DNA of 64,000 nucleotides from Polaromonas sp. C04 (GCF_002002705.1 NZ_MUNS01000034.1:1-64000); one strand, 5' to 3'. Counted from the stretch's first letter, positions 9,028 to 19,027 are shown. The notes: generated from the sequence alone by a model not told the origin. Numbers and translations are program-made.

Positions 9028-9876
9028 ATGAACCCTGACCTGCCTTCCCACGCCGCCGTGCCCGCCGCTTTGGACACCTGTCACGACGCTTTTTACAAGT
9101 TCGTGACCATTGAGGACCCGGACGCCCTGGTCACCCATTTGCGGGGTATCACCCAGAATCTGCTGGGTAGCGTGCTGGTCGCCAGCGAGGGTATCAACGG
9201 CATGCTGGCAGGGTCCGAGCAAGCCCTGAACACGTTTCGGGCAACGCTCACACAAGACCTCCGCTTTCAGGGCAAATTCGCCGGCATGCATTTCAAACGC
9301 AGCCCGTGCATCACCAAGCCCTTCAACAAGCTCAAGATCCACCGCAAAGCCGAAATCGTACCGCTGGGCATTGAGGGAATCGATGCCACCTGCCGCACCG
9401 GCATCAACGTGAGCCCGGCCGACTGGCAAAAACTGATTCACGAAGACGATGTGGTCGTGATCGACAACCGCAACAGTTTTGAACACCGGCTGGGCCGCTT
9501 CAAGAACTCCATCAACCCGCAGGTGGCCAACTTCCGAGACTTTCCCAACTACGTGAAGGACCACATCCAAGACTGGAAGATGGAGGGTAAACGAGTGGCG
9601 ATGTACTGCACCGGCGGCATCCGCTGCGAGAAGACCAGCGCATGGATGCTGGATCTGGGCTTGCCGGTGTACCAGCTGGAAGGCGGCATCCTCAACTACT
9701 TCATCGAGATGCCGGACGCCGACAAGGACTGGGAAGGCGAATGCTTTGTATTCGACAACCGCATCGCCCTCGATACCCATCTGCAGGAGACCGGTACGAC
9801 GCTGGAAGACGTGTACGACGGTGAGCGCGACGGCGAGTGGCGCCTGCGGCGCGCGCGGCTGCTCGGAGCCGGGTGA
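9028..9876 (+). CDS. trhO: tRNA uridine(34) hydroxylase, rhodanese-like TrhO
   Basis: A 282-residue UPF0176 protein with an N-terminal acylphosphatase-like domain ([20 protein letters not shown]) and a rhodanese domain. The active-site loop is CTGGIRC with Cys194, preceded by [20 protein letters not shown]. TrhO makes 5-hydroxyuridine at the tRNA wobble position using oxygen. It is divergent from ygiQ and stands alone. Confidence 0.92.
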   Translation: MNPDLPSHAAVPAALDTCHDAFYKFVTIEDPDALVTHLRGITQNLLGSVLVASEGINGMLAGSEQALNTFRATLTQDLRFQGKFAGMHFKRSPCITKPFNKLKIHRKAEIVPLGIEGIDATCRTGINVSPADWQKLIHEDDVVVIDNRNSFEHRLGRFKNSINPQVANFRDFPNYVKDHIQDWKMEGKRVAMYCTGGIRCEKTSAWMLDLGLPVYQLEGGILNYFIEMPDADKDWEGECFVFDNRIALDTHLQETGTTLEDVYDGERDGEWRLRRARLLGAG

Positions 9877-9882
9877 CGCGCG

Positions 9883-10335
9883 CTATTGGCGCAAAATCAT
9901 CTGCCCGCGGATTTCACCGCCGGGGTGGGCGGCCGAGTGGACATTCGCATACCACTTGCCGGCCATCAAATCCGCAACCTGCTCGGGCGTCAGTATGGCC
10001 TGGCCTTCGAACGGACTCGTGACCGGGGGCCGGAACGGCAGCGTGACTTTCGCGTTCGCGCCAATCGCGGCGGGCCCATGAAAGTGCGCCATGGTCGCGG
10101 GGCCGCTCAGGCCGGTGTAAGACACCTTCCACTTCAGCAACCGGGTATCGGTGTTGAGCTGTGCGTAGACTGTCCCGGTCGCATTCGTCATGACCGGCGG
10201 CACCTCGTTGGCGCCCGTCATGGTGGTGCTGAAGGCGGCGAGGTTGGCATTGGGCCGCAGCACGCTGCAACCGGCAACGGCAAATACGACTGCCGCGGCT
10301 GCGAAAACCGTGCGAATCGAAGGGCGGTAGTTCAT
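9883..10335 (-). CDS. CHRD-domain lipoprotein
   Basis: A 150-residue exported protein. The signal peptide ends in VAGC, a lipobox, so acylation at Cys is expected. The mature part is one CHRD domain (TGANEVPPVMTNATGTVYAQL to GEIRGQMIL). CHRD domains occur in bacterial cell-surface proteins and chordin; the molecular role is unknown. The start at 10335 has AGGAG upstream. It is convergent with trhO. Confidence 0.85.
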   Translation of the reverse strand: MNYRPSIRTVFAAAAVVFAVAGCSVLRPNANLAAFSTTMTGANEVPPVMTNATGTVYAQLNTDTRLLKWKVSYTGLSGPATMAHFHGPAAIGANAKVTLPFRPPVTSPFEGQAILTPEQVADLMAGKWYANVHSAAHPGGEIRGQMILRQ

Positions 10336-10396
10336 GATCAATGGCTCCTGGTTAAACAAGGGGTGGCGCAATGGTAATAGCCTCCCGGTCTGTTTG

Positions 10397-11566
10397 CTAC
10401 TTCGGCGCCAGCCGCCACAGCGAAGTCACCTCGGCCGCGCGCGCAGCGTGCAACGGGTCGGTGTCATCCAAGGCCTTGGGATGCACGGGGCGCACATCCA
10501 TGCGCCCCAGCACTTGCAGGTTCGCCGCCCCGATCCACGCCGACAGTTCATCGCGCGAGCGCAGGCCGAGATGTTCGGCCAGATCGGACAGGATCAGCCA
10601 GCCTTCGCCGCCGGGCTCCAGGTGCGCCGCCAGTCCGCCCAAGAATCCGCGCAGCATGCGGCTCTCGGGGTCGTACACCGCATGTTCAATGGGCGAACTG
10701 GGCCGCGCCGGAACCCATGGCGGGTTGCAAACGATCAATGCTGCGCGCCCCGGCGGAAACAGGTCGGCCTGCACCACGTCCACCCGGGCAGCAAGTCCCA
10801 GTTGCGCCAGGTTCTCGCGGGCACAGGCCAGCGCGCGCGGGTCCTGGTCGGTGGCGACGATGCGCGCCACGCCGCGACGGGCCAGCACCGCCGCGAGCAC
10901 ACCGGTGCCGGTGCCGATGTCGAAAGCAAGACTGTTCTCATCCATCAAGGCCGGCAATGGTGCGCTCGCCACCAGACCCACGTACTCGCCACGCACCGGC
11001 GAATACACGCCGTAGTGCGGATAGATACGCTGGGGCGTGGGGTCGGCCAGCGCCGCAATCTCGACACCCTTCTTGCGCCACTCGTGCGCACCGATCAGGC
11101 CCAGCAACTCCCGCAACGAAGTCACGTACGGCTCGGGTGCCGGGCCATATGCCTCGGTGCAGGCGCGGCGCACATCGGGCGCGCGCCGCAAAGGCAGGTT
11201 GTGACCCGCGTCGAACGGCAGCAGCAGCATGCCCAGCGTGCGGGCGCGTTGCGAGCGTGCCAGCCGGTACAGGTTGAAGGCATGCGCGGGCGACACCGGC
11301 GCCGGCGGCGATGCGGGCGCTTGGCGATGCTTGCGCGGCTTGCGGTCGACCCGGCGCGCCAGCGCCTGCAACAACTGGCGTGCGTTCTGGAAATCGCCGC
11401 GCCACAGCATGGCCGTGCCTTCGCAGGCCAGCCGGTAGGCGGCGTCGGCCGTTAGCGTATCGTCGGCCAGCACCACGCGGCGTGGCGCGGGCGAACCGCT
11501 TTCGGAACGCCAGCGGGCACAGCGGGTTTGGCCCGCCTCGGTCCAGCTGATCAGAAGCGGTTCCAT
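10397..11566 (-). CDS. class I SAM-dependent methyltransferase, NPPW type
   Basis: A 389-residue protein. The C-terminal half is a Rossmann methyltransferase with the SAM motif AFDIGTGTGVLAAVLARRG, the ribose-binding acidic residue in IVATDQD and the catalytic NPPW motif, which groups it with N5-glutamine/N6-adenine methyltransferases such as PrmC and RlmG. The N-terminal 200 residues are not a recognised domain to me. The target (rRNA or protein) cannot be assigned. The start at 11566 is the first Met with a family-like following sequence (MEPLLISW). Confidence 0.75.
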   Translation of the reverse strand: MEPLLISWTEAGQTRCARWRSESGSPAPRRVVLADDTLTADAAYRLACEGTAMLWRGDFQNARQLLQALARRVDRKPRKHRQAPASPPAPVSPAHAFNLYRLARSQRARTLGMLLLPFDAGHNLPLRRAPDVRRACTEAYGPAPEPYVTSLRELLGLIGAHEWRKKGVEIAALADPTPQRIYPHYGVYSPVRGEYVGLVASAPLPALMDENSLAFDIGTGTGVLAAVLARRGVARIVATDQDPRALACARENLAQLGLAARVDVVQADLFPPGRAALIVCNPPWVPARPSSPIEHAVYDPESRMLRGFLGGLAAHLEPGGEGWLILSDLAEHLGLRSRDELSAWIGAANLQVLGRMDVRPVHPKALDDTDPLHAARAAEVTSLWRLAPK

Positions 11567-11734
11567 GGGAGCCTGGAGCGGACTAGAATTCAAAAAGACA
11601 CCTTCACACATGGAGTGTAGGGCGAGTCCGGGCAGGCAGCGCCTGTCAGCGGGCTCCCACAAAGAAACTGCGTTTCACCTGTCCCGCCAGTGAGGGCAGC
11701 CACACGAAGATCACGGCTAACCAGGAGTTCCCTC

Positions 11735-11884
11735 ATGCCAAGATCAAAACCCGATTCAGTTCCGACCCTGCCACCGGACCAGGAACCCGACGAGTTGCCG
11801 GTAGAGCCCGACGAAGGCCTGGTGCCGCCCGAAGGCATAGAGTTTGACGAGGACCACGAGCGCGTCATCAACATGCCCGACTGA
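11735..11884 (+). CDS. small acidic hypothetical protein, 49 residues
   Basis: The ATG at 11735 has a good AGGAG eight bases upstream. The product is rich in Pro, Asp and Glu (for example PPDQEPDELPVEPDEGLVPP and EFDEDHERVIN), with no signal peptide or membrane helix. The ribosome site and strong composition support a real gene. Function unknown. It is divergent from the methyltransferase gene and ends just before the convergent GST gene. Confidence 0.6.
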   Translation: MPRSKPDSVPTLPPDQEPDELPVEPDEGLVPPEGIEFDEDHERVINMPD

Positions 11885-11909
11885 GTCCACGCACCTTCGA
11901 TGCAAAGGC

Positions 11910-12665
11910 TCAGCCGTCCAGCTCCGGATAACGCCGGAAGATACCGTCCTCGTTGAAGGCGATGCGCCGCTCGCTGTCCAGGTAGGCGGCAATGCGCGGC
12001 CGCCGTGCCACACCATCGTGCAGCGCGGCCACGCGGGGGGCGTTTTTGAGGGCCCGCTTCATCGCCTTGGGGAACGCGTACCGCAAACCTTGCACCAGCT
12101 GAAACAGCGACAAATCGGCATAGCTCAGGCGCCCGCCCACCAGGTACGGCCCGCCACGCGCACCGCCCGCGGGGTTGCTTTCCAGCACCCCCTCGAACCA
12201 GGCCAGGAATTTGGGTAGCCGCGTCTTGCGAAAGTCTTGCGCGCGCCGCAACGCCTCGGGCTTCTGGTCTTCGTAATAAAGCGAACTGGCGATCGGGTGA
12301 TGCGTGTCATGCGCCTCCGTCAGCATATCGGCCATGGTGAGCTGGAGCTGGTGCGTCCACAGGCGAGCGGCCTCGCCCTTGCCGACCAGGCCCAGACGCG
12401 GTCCGAGGTAGAGCAGGATCGCGGCGGTCTGCCCGATGACAAGCCTGCCGTGCTTGAGAAACGGCGGCGCGAACGGTGGCCGTACGAGGCCGGCGTTTTG
12501 CCCGCCGTCAGCCAGAAAGCGCAGCAGTGCCGGCACGCCCTGTCCTTCAGCCGCGCTGCCGCGCGCCACGTCCACGTAGTCCGCCCCTGCCGCTTCGAGC
12601 GCCAGCCGCACGAATTCGCCGCGGCCCTGGATCGTGGGCCAGTAATACAGTTCATAGGACATCAT
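11910..12665 (-). CDS. glutathione S-transferase family protein
   Basis: A 251-residue GST. The thioredoxin-fold half starts MMSYELYYWPTIQGRGEFVRLALEAAG, and the C-terminal helical half contains the YADLSLFQLVQGL segment typical of the fold. The start at 12665 is chosen because GGAGG lies five bases upstream; the next codon is also ATG. Likely a cytosolic detoxification enzyme. Substrate unknown. Confidence 0.85.
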   Translation of the reverse strand: MMSYELYYWPTIQGRGEFVRLALEAAGADYVDVARGSAAEGQGVPALLRFLADGGQNAGLVRPPFAPPFLKHGRLVIGQTAAILLYLGPRLGLVGKGEAARLWTHQLQLTMADMLTEAHDTHHPIASSLYYEDQKPEALRRAQDFRKTRLPKFLAWFEGVLESNPAGGARGGPYLVGGRLSYADLSLFQLVQGLRYAFPKAMKRALKNAPRVAALHDGVARRPRIAAYLDSERRIAFNEDGIFRRYPELDG

Positions 12666-12743
12666 GTCCTCCTCCGGCATGCGATCGATAAATCCGGAGT
12701 TTATGATGGCCGACCCCTTGAAGGATGAATCCATAACAGCAGC

Positions 12744-13391
12744 ATGAACGGACACACACTGTTTACCCTGCTCGATCTGACCGGCACCTTTGCCTTTGCC
12801 CTCAGCGGCGCCGTTGCCGCCAAGCAGCGCAACCTGGACCTGTTCGGCATCGTCGTCATTGCCTACAGCGTGGCGTGCGGCGGCGGCATCGTGCGCGACC
12901 TGTGCATTGGCGCCATTCCACCGGCAGGATTGGCCAACTGGCGCTATCTGGTGGTGGCCCTCGCGGCCGTATTGGTCACGCTTGGCGCCTACTCGCAGGT
13001 GCAGCGCCTGAACCAGCCCGTGCTGCTGTTCGACGCCGTGGGGCTGGGCCTGTTTGCCGTGTCCGGCGCGCAAAAGGCGCTGCTGTATGGCCACAACGCC
13101 GAGGTCGCCATCCTGCTCGGGACGACCACCGCGGTCGGCGGCGGCGTGATTCGCGACGTGCTGCTGACCCGGGTTCCCGTCATCCTGCAACGGGAAATCT
13201 ATGCGTCTGCGGCACTGGCGGGCGCGGTGATCGAGGTGGGCGCAGAGACTATCGGCTGGGCCACCGACTGGAGCCCCTGGCTCGCCATGGCGGTGTGCTT
13301 CGGCCTGCGCTACTTCTCGCTGCAATATCACTGGCACCTGCCCACCTACGCGGAGGACAGCACAACCGCAAGGGATCCGCCTGCCCAATGA
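12744..13391 (+). CDS. TRIC-family (UPF0126) cation channel protein
   Basis: A 215-residue membrane protein with seven predicted helices and two internal repeats. Each repeat carries a GGG-IRD motif (ACGGGIVRDLCIG and AVGGGVIRDVLL), the hallmark of UPF0126/TRIC proteins such as E. coli YicG. These form trimeric potassium-permeable channels; the bacterial role is not settled. It is divergent from the GST gene. Confidence 0.88.
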   Translation: MNGHTLFTLLDLTGTFAFALSGAVAAKQRNLDLFGIVVIAYSVACGGGIVRDLCIGAIPPAGLANWRYLVVALAAVLVTLGAYSQVQRLNQPVLLFDAVGLGLFAVSGAQKALLYGHNAEVAILLGTTTAVGGGVIRDVLLTRVPVILQREIYASAALAGAVIEVGAETIGWATDWSPWLAMAVCFGLRYFSLQYHWHLPTYAEDSTTARDPPAQ

Positions 13392-13394
13392 GCG

Positions 13395-14558
13395 CTACTT
13401 TCCCCCCAGCCCCATGGCCCGCGTAATCACCTCTTTCATGATCTCGTTGGTTCCGCCATAAATGCGCTGCACGCGCGCATCTGCGTAGGCACGGGTGATC
13501 GGGTACTCCCACATGTAGCCGTAGCCGCCGAACAGCTGCACGCACTCGTCCATCACCTTGCACTGCAGGTCCGAGCACCAGTACTTGGCCATGCTGGCGG
13601 TGGCGGTGTCAAGTTTGTCCTGGCACACCAGTTCGGTGCATTTGTCCACGAACACCTGAGCGATCTGCACCTCGGTCTGCAACTCGGCCAGGCGGTAGCG
13701 CGTGTTCTGGAACGCGGCCACGGGCTGGCCGAACACCTTGCGCTCTTTCACATAGGCCACGGTGCCGTCGATCGCCGCCTGCGCCGCGGCCACGGCGGTG
13801 ATGGCAATTTGCATGCGCTCCCAGGGCAGTTGCTCCATCAGGCAGATGAAGCCCCTGTTTTCAAACGCGGCGCCGCCCAGCAGGTTGTCGGCCGGCACGC
13901 GCACGTTGTCGAAGAACAGCTCGCTCGTGTCCTGGGCCTTCAGGCCCAGCTTCTTGAGGCGCTTGCCTGTCTCGAAGCCCGGCATGCCGCGCTCGACCAG
14001 CAGCAGGCTGGTGCCCTTGGCCCCCGCCGCGGGGTTGGTCTTGGCCACCACGATCACCAGGTCCGCATGCCAGCCGTTGGTGATGAAGGTCTTGCTGCCG
14101 CTCAGCAGGTAGCTGCCGTCGGGTTGCTTGAGGGCCGTGGACTTGATGCCCTGCAGGTCGCTTCCCGCGGCGGGCTCGCTCATGGCGATGGCGCCCACCA
14201 TCTCGCCGCTGGCCAGCCGTGGCAGGTACTTTTTCGTTTGCGCTTCGGTGCCGTAGTGCAGGATGTACGGTGCCACGATTTCGCTGTGCAGCCCGAAGCC
14301 TATGCCGCTGAAGCCGCCGCGCCACAGCTCTTCCATCTGCACCACGGAGTACAGCTTGTCGGCACCCGAGCCACCATATTCTTCGGGCATGGTCATGCAC
14401 AGGAAGCCGTTGGCGCCGGCCTTGCGCCAGACCTCGCGATCGACATAGCCCTGCTCCTCCCAGGCTTCATGGTGGGGCGCGATTTCCTTGTCGCAGAAGC
14501 GGCGGAAACTGTCGCGAAAGGCTTCGTGGTCGGGAGTAAACAGGGTGCGCTCAATCAT
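13395..14558 (-). CDS. acyl-CoA dehydrogenase
   Basis: A 387-residue FAD enzyme of the medium/short-chain type. It has MSEPAAGSDLQGIKSTA (flavin loop), FITNGWHADLVIVVAKT and the C-terminal IYGGTNEIMKEVI, whose Glu is the catalytic base position. It dehydrogenates acyl-CoA to 2-enoyl-CoA, passing electrons to ETF. The start at 14558 (MIERTLFTPDHEAFRDSFR) is the family start. Divergent from the thiolase gene, with which it probably shares beta-oxidation of fatty or branched acids. Confidence 0.92.
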   Translation of the reverse strand: MIERTLFTPDHEAFRDSFRRFCDKEIAPHHEAWEEQGYVDREVWRKAGANGFLCMTMPEEYGGSGADKLYSVVQMEELWRGGFSGIGFGLHSEIVAPYILHYGTEAQTKKYLPRLASGEMVGAIAMSEPAAGSDLQGIKSTALKQPDGSYLLSGSKTFITNGWHADLVIVVAKTNPAAGAKGTSLLLVERGMPGFETGKRLKKLGLKAQDTSELFFDNVRVPADNLLGGAAFENRGFICLMEQLPWERMQIAITAVAAAQAAIDGTVAYVKERKVFGQPVAAFQNTRYRLAELQTEVQIAQVFVDKCTELVCQDKLDTATASMAKYWCSDLQCKVMDECVQLFGGYGYMWEYPITRAYADARVQRIYGGTNEIMKEVITRAMGLGGK

Positions 14559-14604
14559 GGTGGGCCTTGGAGGGTGTCGCGGGTTGGACTGGGCACCGCT
14601 ATTT

Positions 14605-14642
14605 TTGCAGAGCAATTGCTTGGTGAAATGAATATACTGCAA
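14605..14642. promoter_or_regulatory. dyad symmetry between acyl-CoA dehydrogenase and thiolase
   Basis: TTGCAG (14605-14610) and CTGCAA (14637-14642) are inverted repeats, and AGCAATTGCT (14611-14620) is a perfect 10-base palindrome between them. TATACT at 14633-14638 could be the -10 of the thiolase promoter. A regulator controlling both divergent beta-oxidation genes may bind here; none is encoded nearby. Confidence 0.35.
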
Positions 14643-14663
14643 GGACTACTTTGAGGATAGGCC

Positions 14664-15869
14664 ATGACTGAAGCATTTGTGTATGACGCCATTCGCACCC
14701 CGCGCGGCAAGGGCAAGAAGGATGGAAGCCTCTACGAGGTCAAGCCGGTGAATTTACTGGCCGGTGTGCTATCAGAATTGCAGCGCCGCAACGACTTCGA
14801 CACCGCGCAGGTGGACGACGTGGTGATGGGCGTGGTCTCGCCCATCGGCGAGCAGGGCTCGGTGATTGCCAAGGTGGCCGCGCTCAAGGCGGGCTGGGAC
14901 TTTCGCTGCTCGGGCGTGCAGATCAACCGCTTTTGCGCCTCGGGCCTGGAGGCCGTGAACCTGGCGGCGCAGAAAGTGCGCTCGGGCTGGGAAGACCTGG
15001 TGGTGGCTGGCGGCGTCGAGAGCATGAGCCGCGTGCCGATCGGCTCCGACGGCGGTGCCTGGGCGCAGGACCCCGAAACCAACAGCGCCACCGCCTTCGT
15101 GCCGCAAGGCATCGGCGCCGACCTGATCGCCACGCTCTCGGGCTTCACGCGCGACGACGTGGATGCCTTCGCCATGGAGAGCCAGCAGCGCGCCGCCAGG
15201 GCACGCGATAGCGGCCTGTTCGCGCGCTCGGTCGTCCCGGTGAAGGACGCGCTGGACCAGATCATTCTGGGCGAGGACGAATTCATCAAGCCGCGCACGA
15301 CGATGGAAGGCCTGGCCGGGCTGCGCCCCGCCTTCGAGCAGCTCGGCGCCATGGGGTTCGATCAAGTCGCGCTCACGCGCTACCCGCAGGTAGCGCGCAT
15401 TCACCACGTGCACCATGCCGGCAATTCATCCGGCATCGTGGACGGCGCGGCGGCGGTGCTGATCGGCTCCGAGGCGGCCGGCAAGACGCATGGCTTCACG
15501 CCGCGCGCACGCATCGTGGCGGCCGCGCTCAGCGGCGCCGACCCGACCATCATGCTGACCGGCCCGATGCCCGCCGCACGCAAGGCGCTGGCCAAGGCCG
15601 GCATGACCATTGACCAGATCGATCTGTTCGAGGTGAACGAGGCGTTTGCCGCGGTGCCCATGAAATTCATGCAGGAAATGAACGTGCCGCACGACAAGGT
15701 CAACGTCAACGGCGGCGCCATCTCCATGGGCCACCCGCTGGGGGCCACCGGCGCGATGATCCTGAACACGTTGATCGACGAGTTGCACCGGCGCCAACTG
15801 CGCTACGGGCTGGCCACGCTGTGCGTGGGTGGCGGCATGGGGATTGCGACCATTGTCGAGCGGATTTAA
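14664..15869 (+). CDS. acetyl-CoA C-acyltransferase (thiolase)
   Basis: A 401-residue thiolase, full length. Nucleophile Cys91 lies in [12 protein letters not shown]; the second site has GHPLGATGA (His) and CVGGGMG (Cys). It cleaves 3-ketoacyl-CoA with CoA. The ATG at 14664 has GAGG upstream. The FadB-like gene follows 69 bases later, so the two probably form a beta-oxidation operon (fadA/fadB-like). Confidence 0.92.
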   Translation: MTEAFVYDAIRTPRGKGKKDGSLYEVKPVNLLAGVLSELQRRNDFDTAQVDDVVMGVVSPIGEQGSVIAKVAALKAGWDFRCSGVQINRFCASGLEAVNLAAQKVRSGWEDLVVAGGVESMSRVPIGSDGGAWAQDPETNSATAFVPQGIGADLIATLSGFTRDDVDAFAMESQQRAARARDSGLFARSVVPVKDALDQIILGEDEFIKPRTTMEGLAGLRPAFEQLGAMGFDQVALTRYPQVARIHHVHHAGNSSGIVDGAAAVLIGSEAAGKTHGFTPRARIVAAALSGADPTIMLTGPMPAARKALAKAGMTIDQIDLFEVNEAFAAVPMKFMQEMNVPHDKVNVNGGAISMGHPLGATGAMILNTLIDELHRRQLRYGLATLCVGGGMGIATIVERI

Positions 15870-15905
15870 GCCATTTCGGCCTGAAGCCCCTATGTGGCAA
15901 TGACA

Positions 15906-15932
15906 GGATGCTACCAATTTCATAGTAAACGG
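15906..15932 (+). repeat. short mini-repeat fragment before the fadB-like gene
   Basis: GGATGCTACCAATTTCATAG and GTAAACGG match the left end of the repeat family (GCTA, A/T tract, ATAG). It fills the spacer between thiolase and the fadB-like start. Confidence 0.45.
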
Positions 15933-15938
15933 ACACCC

Positions 15939-18086
15939 ATGAAAACCATTCGATACGAACTCGCCGATGGCATCGCCACCCTCACCTTCGACGAGCCAGG
16001 CTCGCCCGTCAACACCATGTGCCAGCAATGGCAGCACGACCTGACCGAGGTCACCGCGCAGGTGGTCCAGGACAAGGACGCGATCAAGGGCATCATCCTG
16101 GCCTCCGCCAAGACCACGTTTTTTGCGGGCGCCGACCTCAAGGGCACCATGCGGCTCAAAGCGTCGGACGCGGGCCGGGTGTTCACGGAGATCGAGCAAA
16201 CCAAAAAGAACTTCCGCACGCTGGAGACCCTCGGCAAGCCGGTGGTGGCCTGCCTGAACGGCACGGCGCTGGGCGGCGGCTGGGAGGTGGCGCTGGTGGG
16301 CCACCACCGCGTTGCCATGGACGACAAAAAGATCCAGTTCGGTCTGCCCGAGATCACGCTCGGCCTGATTCCGGGCGCCAGCGGCATCACCAAGATGACG
16401 CGCCTGCTGGGCCTGCTGGGGGCGCAGCCCTATATCCTGGAAAGCAAATTGTTCGGCCCGCGCGAGGCGCTGGAGTTGGGCCTGGTGCACGAGCTGGTGA
16501 GCGACGCCGCGCAGCTGCGCGAGAAGGCGCTGGCCTGGATCGCCGCCAACCCGGTGTCGCAGCAGCCCTGGGACGCCAAGGACTACAAAATTCCCGGCGG
16601 CACACCAGCCAACCCAAAAATTGCCGGCGCGCTGACGGTCGCACCCGCCATGCTCAAGAAGACCACGCGCGGCCTGTACCCGGCCCCCGAATACGCGCTG
16701 GCCGCGATGGCCGAGGGCGCGCAGGTGGACTTCGACACCGCGCTGCGCATCGAGAGCCGGTATCTCGCCCGGCTGATCGTGAGTCCGGTGGCGAAGAACA
16801 TGATCAACACGTTCTTCTTCAACCTGAACGCGATCAAGAGCGGGCAGTCGCGGCCCAAGGACGTGCCCAAATACAAACCGGCCAGGGTCGGCGTCCTCGG
16901 CGCCGGCATGATGGGCGCGGGCATCGCCTATGTGCAGGCCAGCCGGGGCATTGCCACGGTGCTGAAAGACGTGAGCCTGGAAAAGGCCGAGCACGGCAAG
17001 GCCTACAGCGCCCGCCTGACCCAGCCGCGCGTCGACAAAGGCCGCATGAGCCCGCACGACCAGAAGGCCCTGCTGGATCGCATCACACCCACCGACAAGG
17101 CGGCCGACCTCAAGGGTTGCGACCTGATCATCGAGGCGGTGTTCGAACAGCGCGCGCTCAAGGCCGCCGTCACGAAGGAGGCCGAGCCGATGTTGGCCGC
17201 GGGCGGCTTCTTTGCCTCCAACACCTCCACGCTGCCCATCAGCGGCCTGGCCATGGCCAGCGAGCGCCCGGCCAAATTCATCGGCATCCATTTCTTCAGC
17301 CCGGTGGACAAGATGAAGCTGGTGGAAATCATCCGCGGCCAGCAGACCGACGAGGAAACCGTGGCGCGCGCCTTCGACTACGTGCAGTCGCTCGGCAAGA
17401 TCCCGATCGTGGTGAACGACTCGCGCGGCTTCTACACCAGCCGCACCTTCGGCACCTTCGTGATGGAAGGCGCGGCCATGCTGGGTGAAGGCATCCCCGC
17501 GCCCGTGATTGAAAACGCCGGCATCCAGTGCGGCATGCCGGTGGGACCGCTGGCGGTACTGGACGAGACCGCGCTATCACTCTCCGTTCACGTGCTGGAC
17601 CAGACCCGCGCCGACTACCGCTTTGAGGGCAAAACCTACCTCGCCACGCCCGGCGAACTGCTGGTGGAGCGCATGGTCAAGGAGTTCGACCGCAACGGCC
17701 GCGCGGCGGGCAGCGGCTTCTACGACTACCCGGCCGAGAAAGGCGCCCGCAAGAGCCTGTGGCCGCAGCTCAAAGCCCTGTTTGAAAAGCCGGACACCGC
17801 CTGGGACATCGAAGAAGTCAAGGACCGCCTGCTATACCGTCAGGCAGTCGAGACCGCACGCTGCCTGTCCGAGAACGTGCTGACCACGGTGTTCGAGGCC
17901 AACATCGGCTCCATCTTCGGCATTGGTTTCCCGGCCTGGACCGGCGGCGCCATGCAGTTCATCTACAGCATGGGGGTCGACGCCTTTGTGCAGCGCGCCG
18001 ATGCGCTGGCGGCCAAGTTCGGCCCCGGCTTTGCGTTGACGGCACAAGTCAAGGACACGATCCGCAAACACCAGCCGGTGTATTGA
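15939..18086 (+). CDS. FadB-like enoyl-CoA hydratase/3-hydroxyacyl-CoA dehydrogenase
   Basis: A 715-residue bifunctional enzyme. The N-terminal crotonase domain has the oxyanion loop FFAGADLKG and catalytic Glu116 and Glu138 in GGGWEVALVG and LPEITLG. From about residue 315 comes an NAD-binding domain with GVLGAGMMGAGIAY, then the C-terminal 3-hydroxyacyl-CoA dehydrogenase domains with HFFSPVDKMKLVEII. It performs steps two and three of beta-oxidation. The start at 15939 (MKTIRYELADGIATLTFDEPG) follows a repeat fragment; an earlier in-frame Met would encode that repeat and is unlikely. Confidence 0.92.
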   Translation: MKTIRYELADGIATLTFDEPGSPVNTMCQQWQHDLTEVTAQVVQDKDAIKGIILASAKTTFFAGADLKGTMRLKASDAGRVFTEIEQTKKNFRTLETLGKPVVACLNGTALGGGWEVALVGHHRVAMDDKKIQFGLPEITLGLIPGASGITKMTRLLGLLGAQPYILESKLFGPREALELGLVHELVSDAAQLREKALAWIAANPVSQQPWDAKDYKIPGGTPANPKIAGALTVAPAMLKKTTRGLYPAPEYALAAMAEGAQVDFDTALRIESRYLARLIVSPVAKNMINTFFFNLNAIKSGQSRPKDVPKYKPARVGVLGAGMMGAGIAYVQASRGIATVLKDVSLEKAEHGKAYSARLTQPRVDKGRMSPHDQKALLDRITPTDKAADLKGCDLIIEAVFEQRALKAAVTKEAEPMLAAGGFFASNTSTLPISGLAMASERPAKFIGIHFFSPVDKMKLVEIIRGQQTDEETVARAFDYVQSLGKIPIVVNDSRGFYTSRTFGTFVMEGAAMLGEGIPAPVIENAGIQCGMPVGPLAVLDETALSLSVHVLDQTRADYRFEGKTYLATPGELLVERMVKEFDRNGRAAGSGFYDYPAEKGARKSLWPQLKALFEKPDTAWDIEEVKDRLLYRQAVETARCLSENVLTTVFEANIGSIFGIGFPAWTGGAMQFIYSMGVDAFVQRADALAAKFGPGFALTAQVKDTIRKHQPVY

Positions 18087-18099
18087 AGCGCCCCCCGAC

Positions 18100-18951
18100 T
18101 CAGGGCGATCCCGTCCCGGGCACATCCACGCGCAGCGTGTAGACCTTACCGGACATCGCGGCGCGCGATTGTTCGGGTGTCGTCATCACCTTGCCGGTCA
18201 ATATATAGAGCGTGCGGCGGTCTTCGCCACCGAGCATGCACGCCACGGCCGCTGCCGGCACGGGAATGCGGTGCGTGACCGTGCCGCCTTCGAGCACGCG
18301 CAACACCTCCCTGCTGATCGGCGACGCCACCCAGATCGCGCCCTGCGCGTCCAGGCAGATGCCGTCGGGCGCGGCGCCCTCAAGCTGCGCCCAGACGCGC
18401 CGGTTGCGCAGCGCGCCGTCCGCCGCGATGTCGAACGCCGTGAGCCGCGCTTTGTAGCTCTCGCCAATGATCAGCGTGCCGCCATCGGGCGTGATCACCG
18501 TGCCATTGGGAAAATGCAGCTCATCGGCCACCACCCTGGCCGCGCCATCCGGCGTGACCATGATCAGCACGGTGGGCCGGGGCGCCTCGCGCGCCGGCAT
18601 GTCGAAGCCGAAGTTGCCGATGTAGGCGCGGCCCTGCGCGTCCACCACCATGTCGTTGCAATGAAAGGGCGCGAGGCTGGAGAGATCGGCCACTTCGCTC
18701 AGACGCATCCCGTCCAGGCGCAGCAGGCGCCGGTCCATCATCGACACGACCAGCAGACGGCCATCAGGCAGCCAGCCCAGCCCCGAGGGTTGACCCGGCA
18801 CTTGCACCACGGTCTCCGGCACGCCGTCCGAGCCCACGCGCAGCACACGGTGCGTGTAGAAGTCCGAAAACCAGAATGCGCCGTCGTGCCAGCGCGGCGA
18901 TTCGGGGAAAGCGATCTGCTCCAGGAGCAGGGCGGGCGTCGGGTGGATCAT
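18100..18951 (-). CDS. SMP-30/gluconolactonase family protein
   Basis: A 283-residue six-bladed beta-propeller. Family motifs are ESPRWHDGAFWFSDFYTHRV (metal-binding Glu), FHCNDMVVDAQGRAYIGNFG (Asn-Asp metal site), and PDGICLDAQGAIWVA (third Asp). Such proteins hydrolyse sugar lactones or related esters. ATG 18951 is preferred to GTG 18954; no clear ribosome site is seen. It is convergent with the fadB-like gene (13-base gap). Substrate unknown. Confidence 0.85.
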   Translation of the reverse strand: MIHPTPALLLEQIAFPESPRWHDGAFWFSDFYTHRVLRVGSDGVPETVVQVPGQPSGLGWLPDGRLLVVSMMDRRLLRLDGMRLSEVADLSSLAPFHCNDMVVDAQGRAYIGNFGFDMPAREAPRPTVLIMVTPDGAARVVADELHFPNGTVITPDGGTLIIGESYKARLTAFDIAADGALRNRRVWAQLEGAAPDGICLDAQGAIWVASPISREVLRVLEGGTVTHRIPVPAAAVACMLGGEDRRTLYILTGKVMTTPEQSRAAMSGKVYTLRVDVPGTGSP

Positions 18952-19027
18952 CACGGAACGCGAGCGTGCGCGTGCACGGCGCGACTGTCAAGCCGGTTCG
19001 CGCATGCTTTTGAAAGAACGAAGATAT

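Noticed and set aside
12672-12699. CTCCGG/CCGGAG inverted repeat between the GST and TRIC genes
   Set aside because: Six-base GC arms 16 bases apart are frequent by chance here, and no regulator is adjacent.
12666-13388. N-terminal extension of the GST gene
   Set aside because: It is antisense to the TRIC-family gene; a GGAGG site supports the start at 12665.
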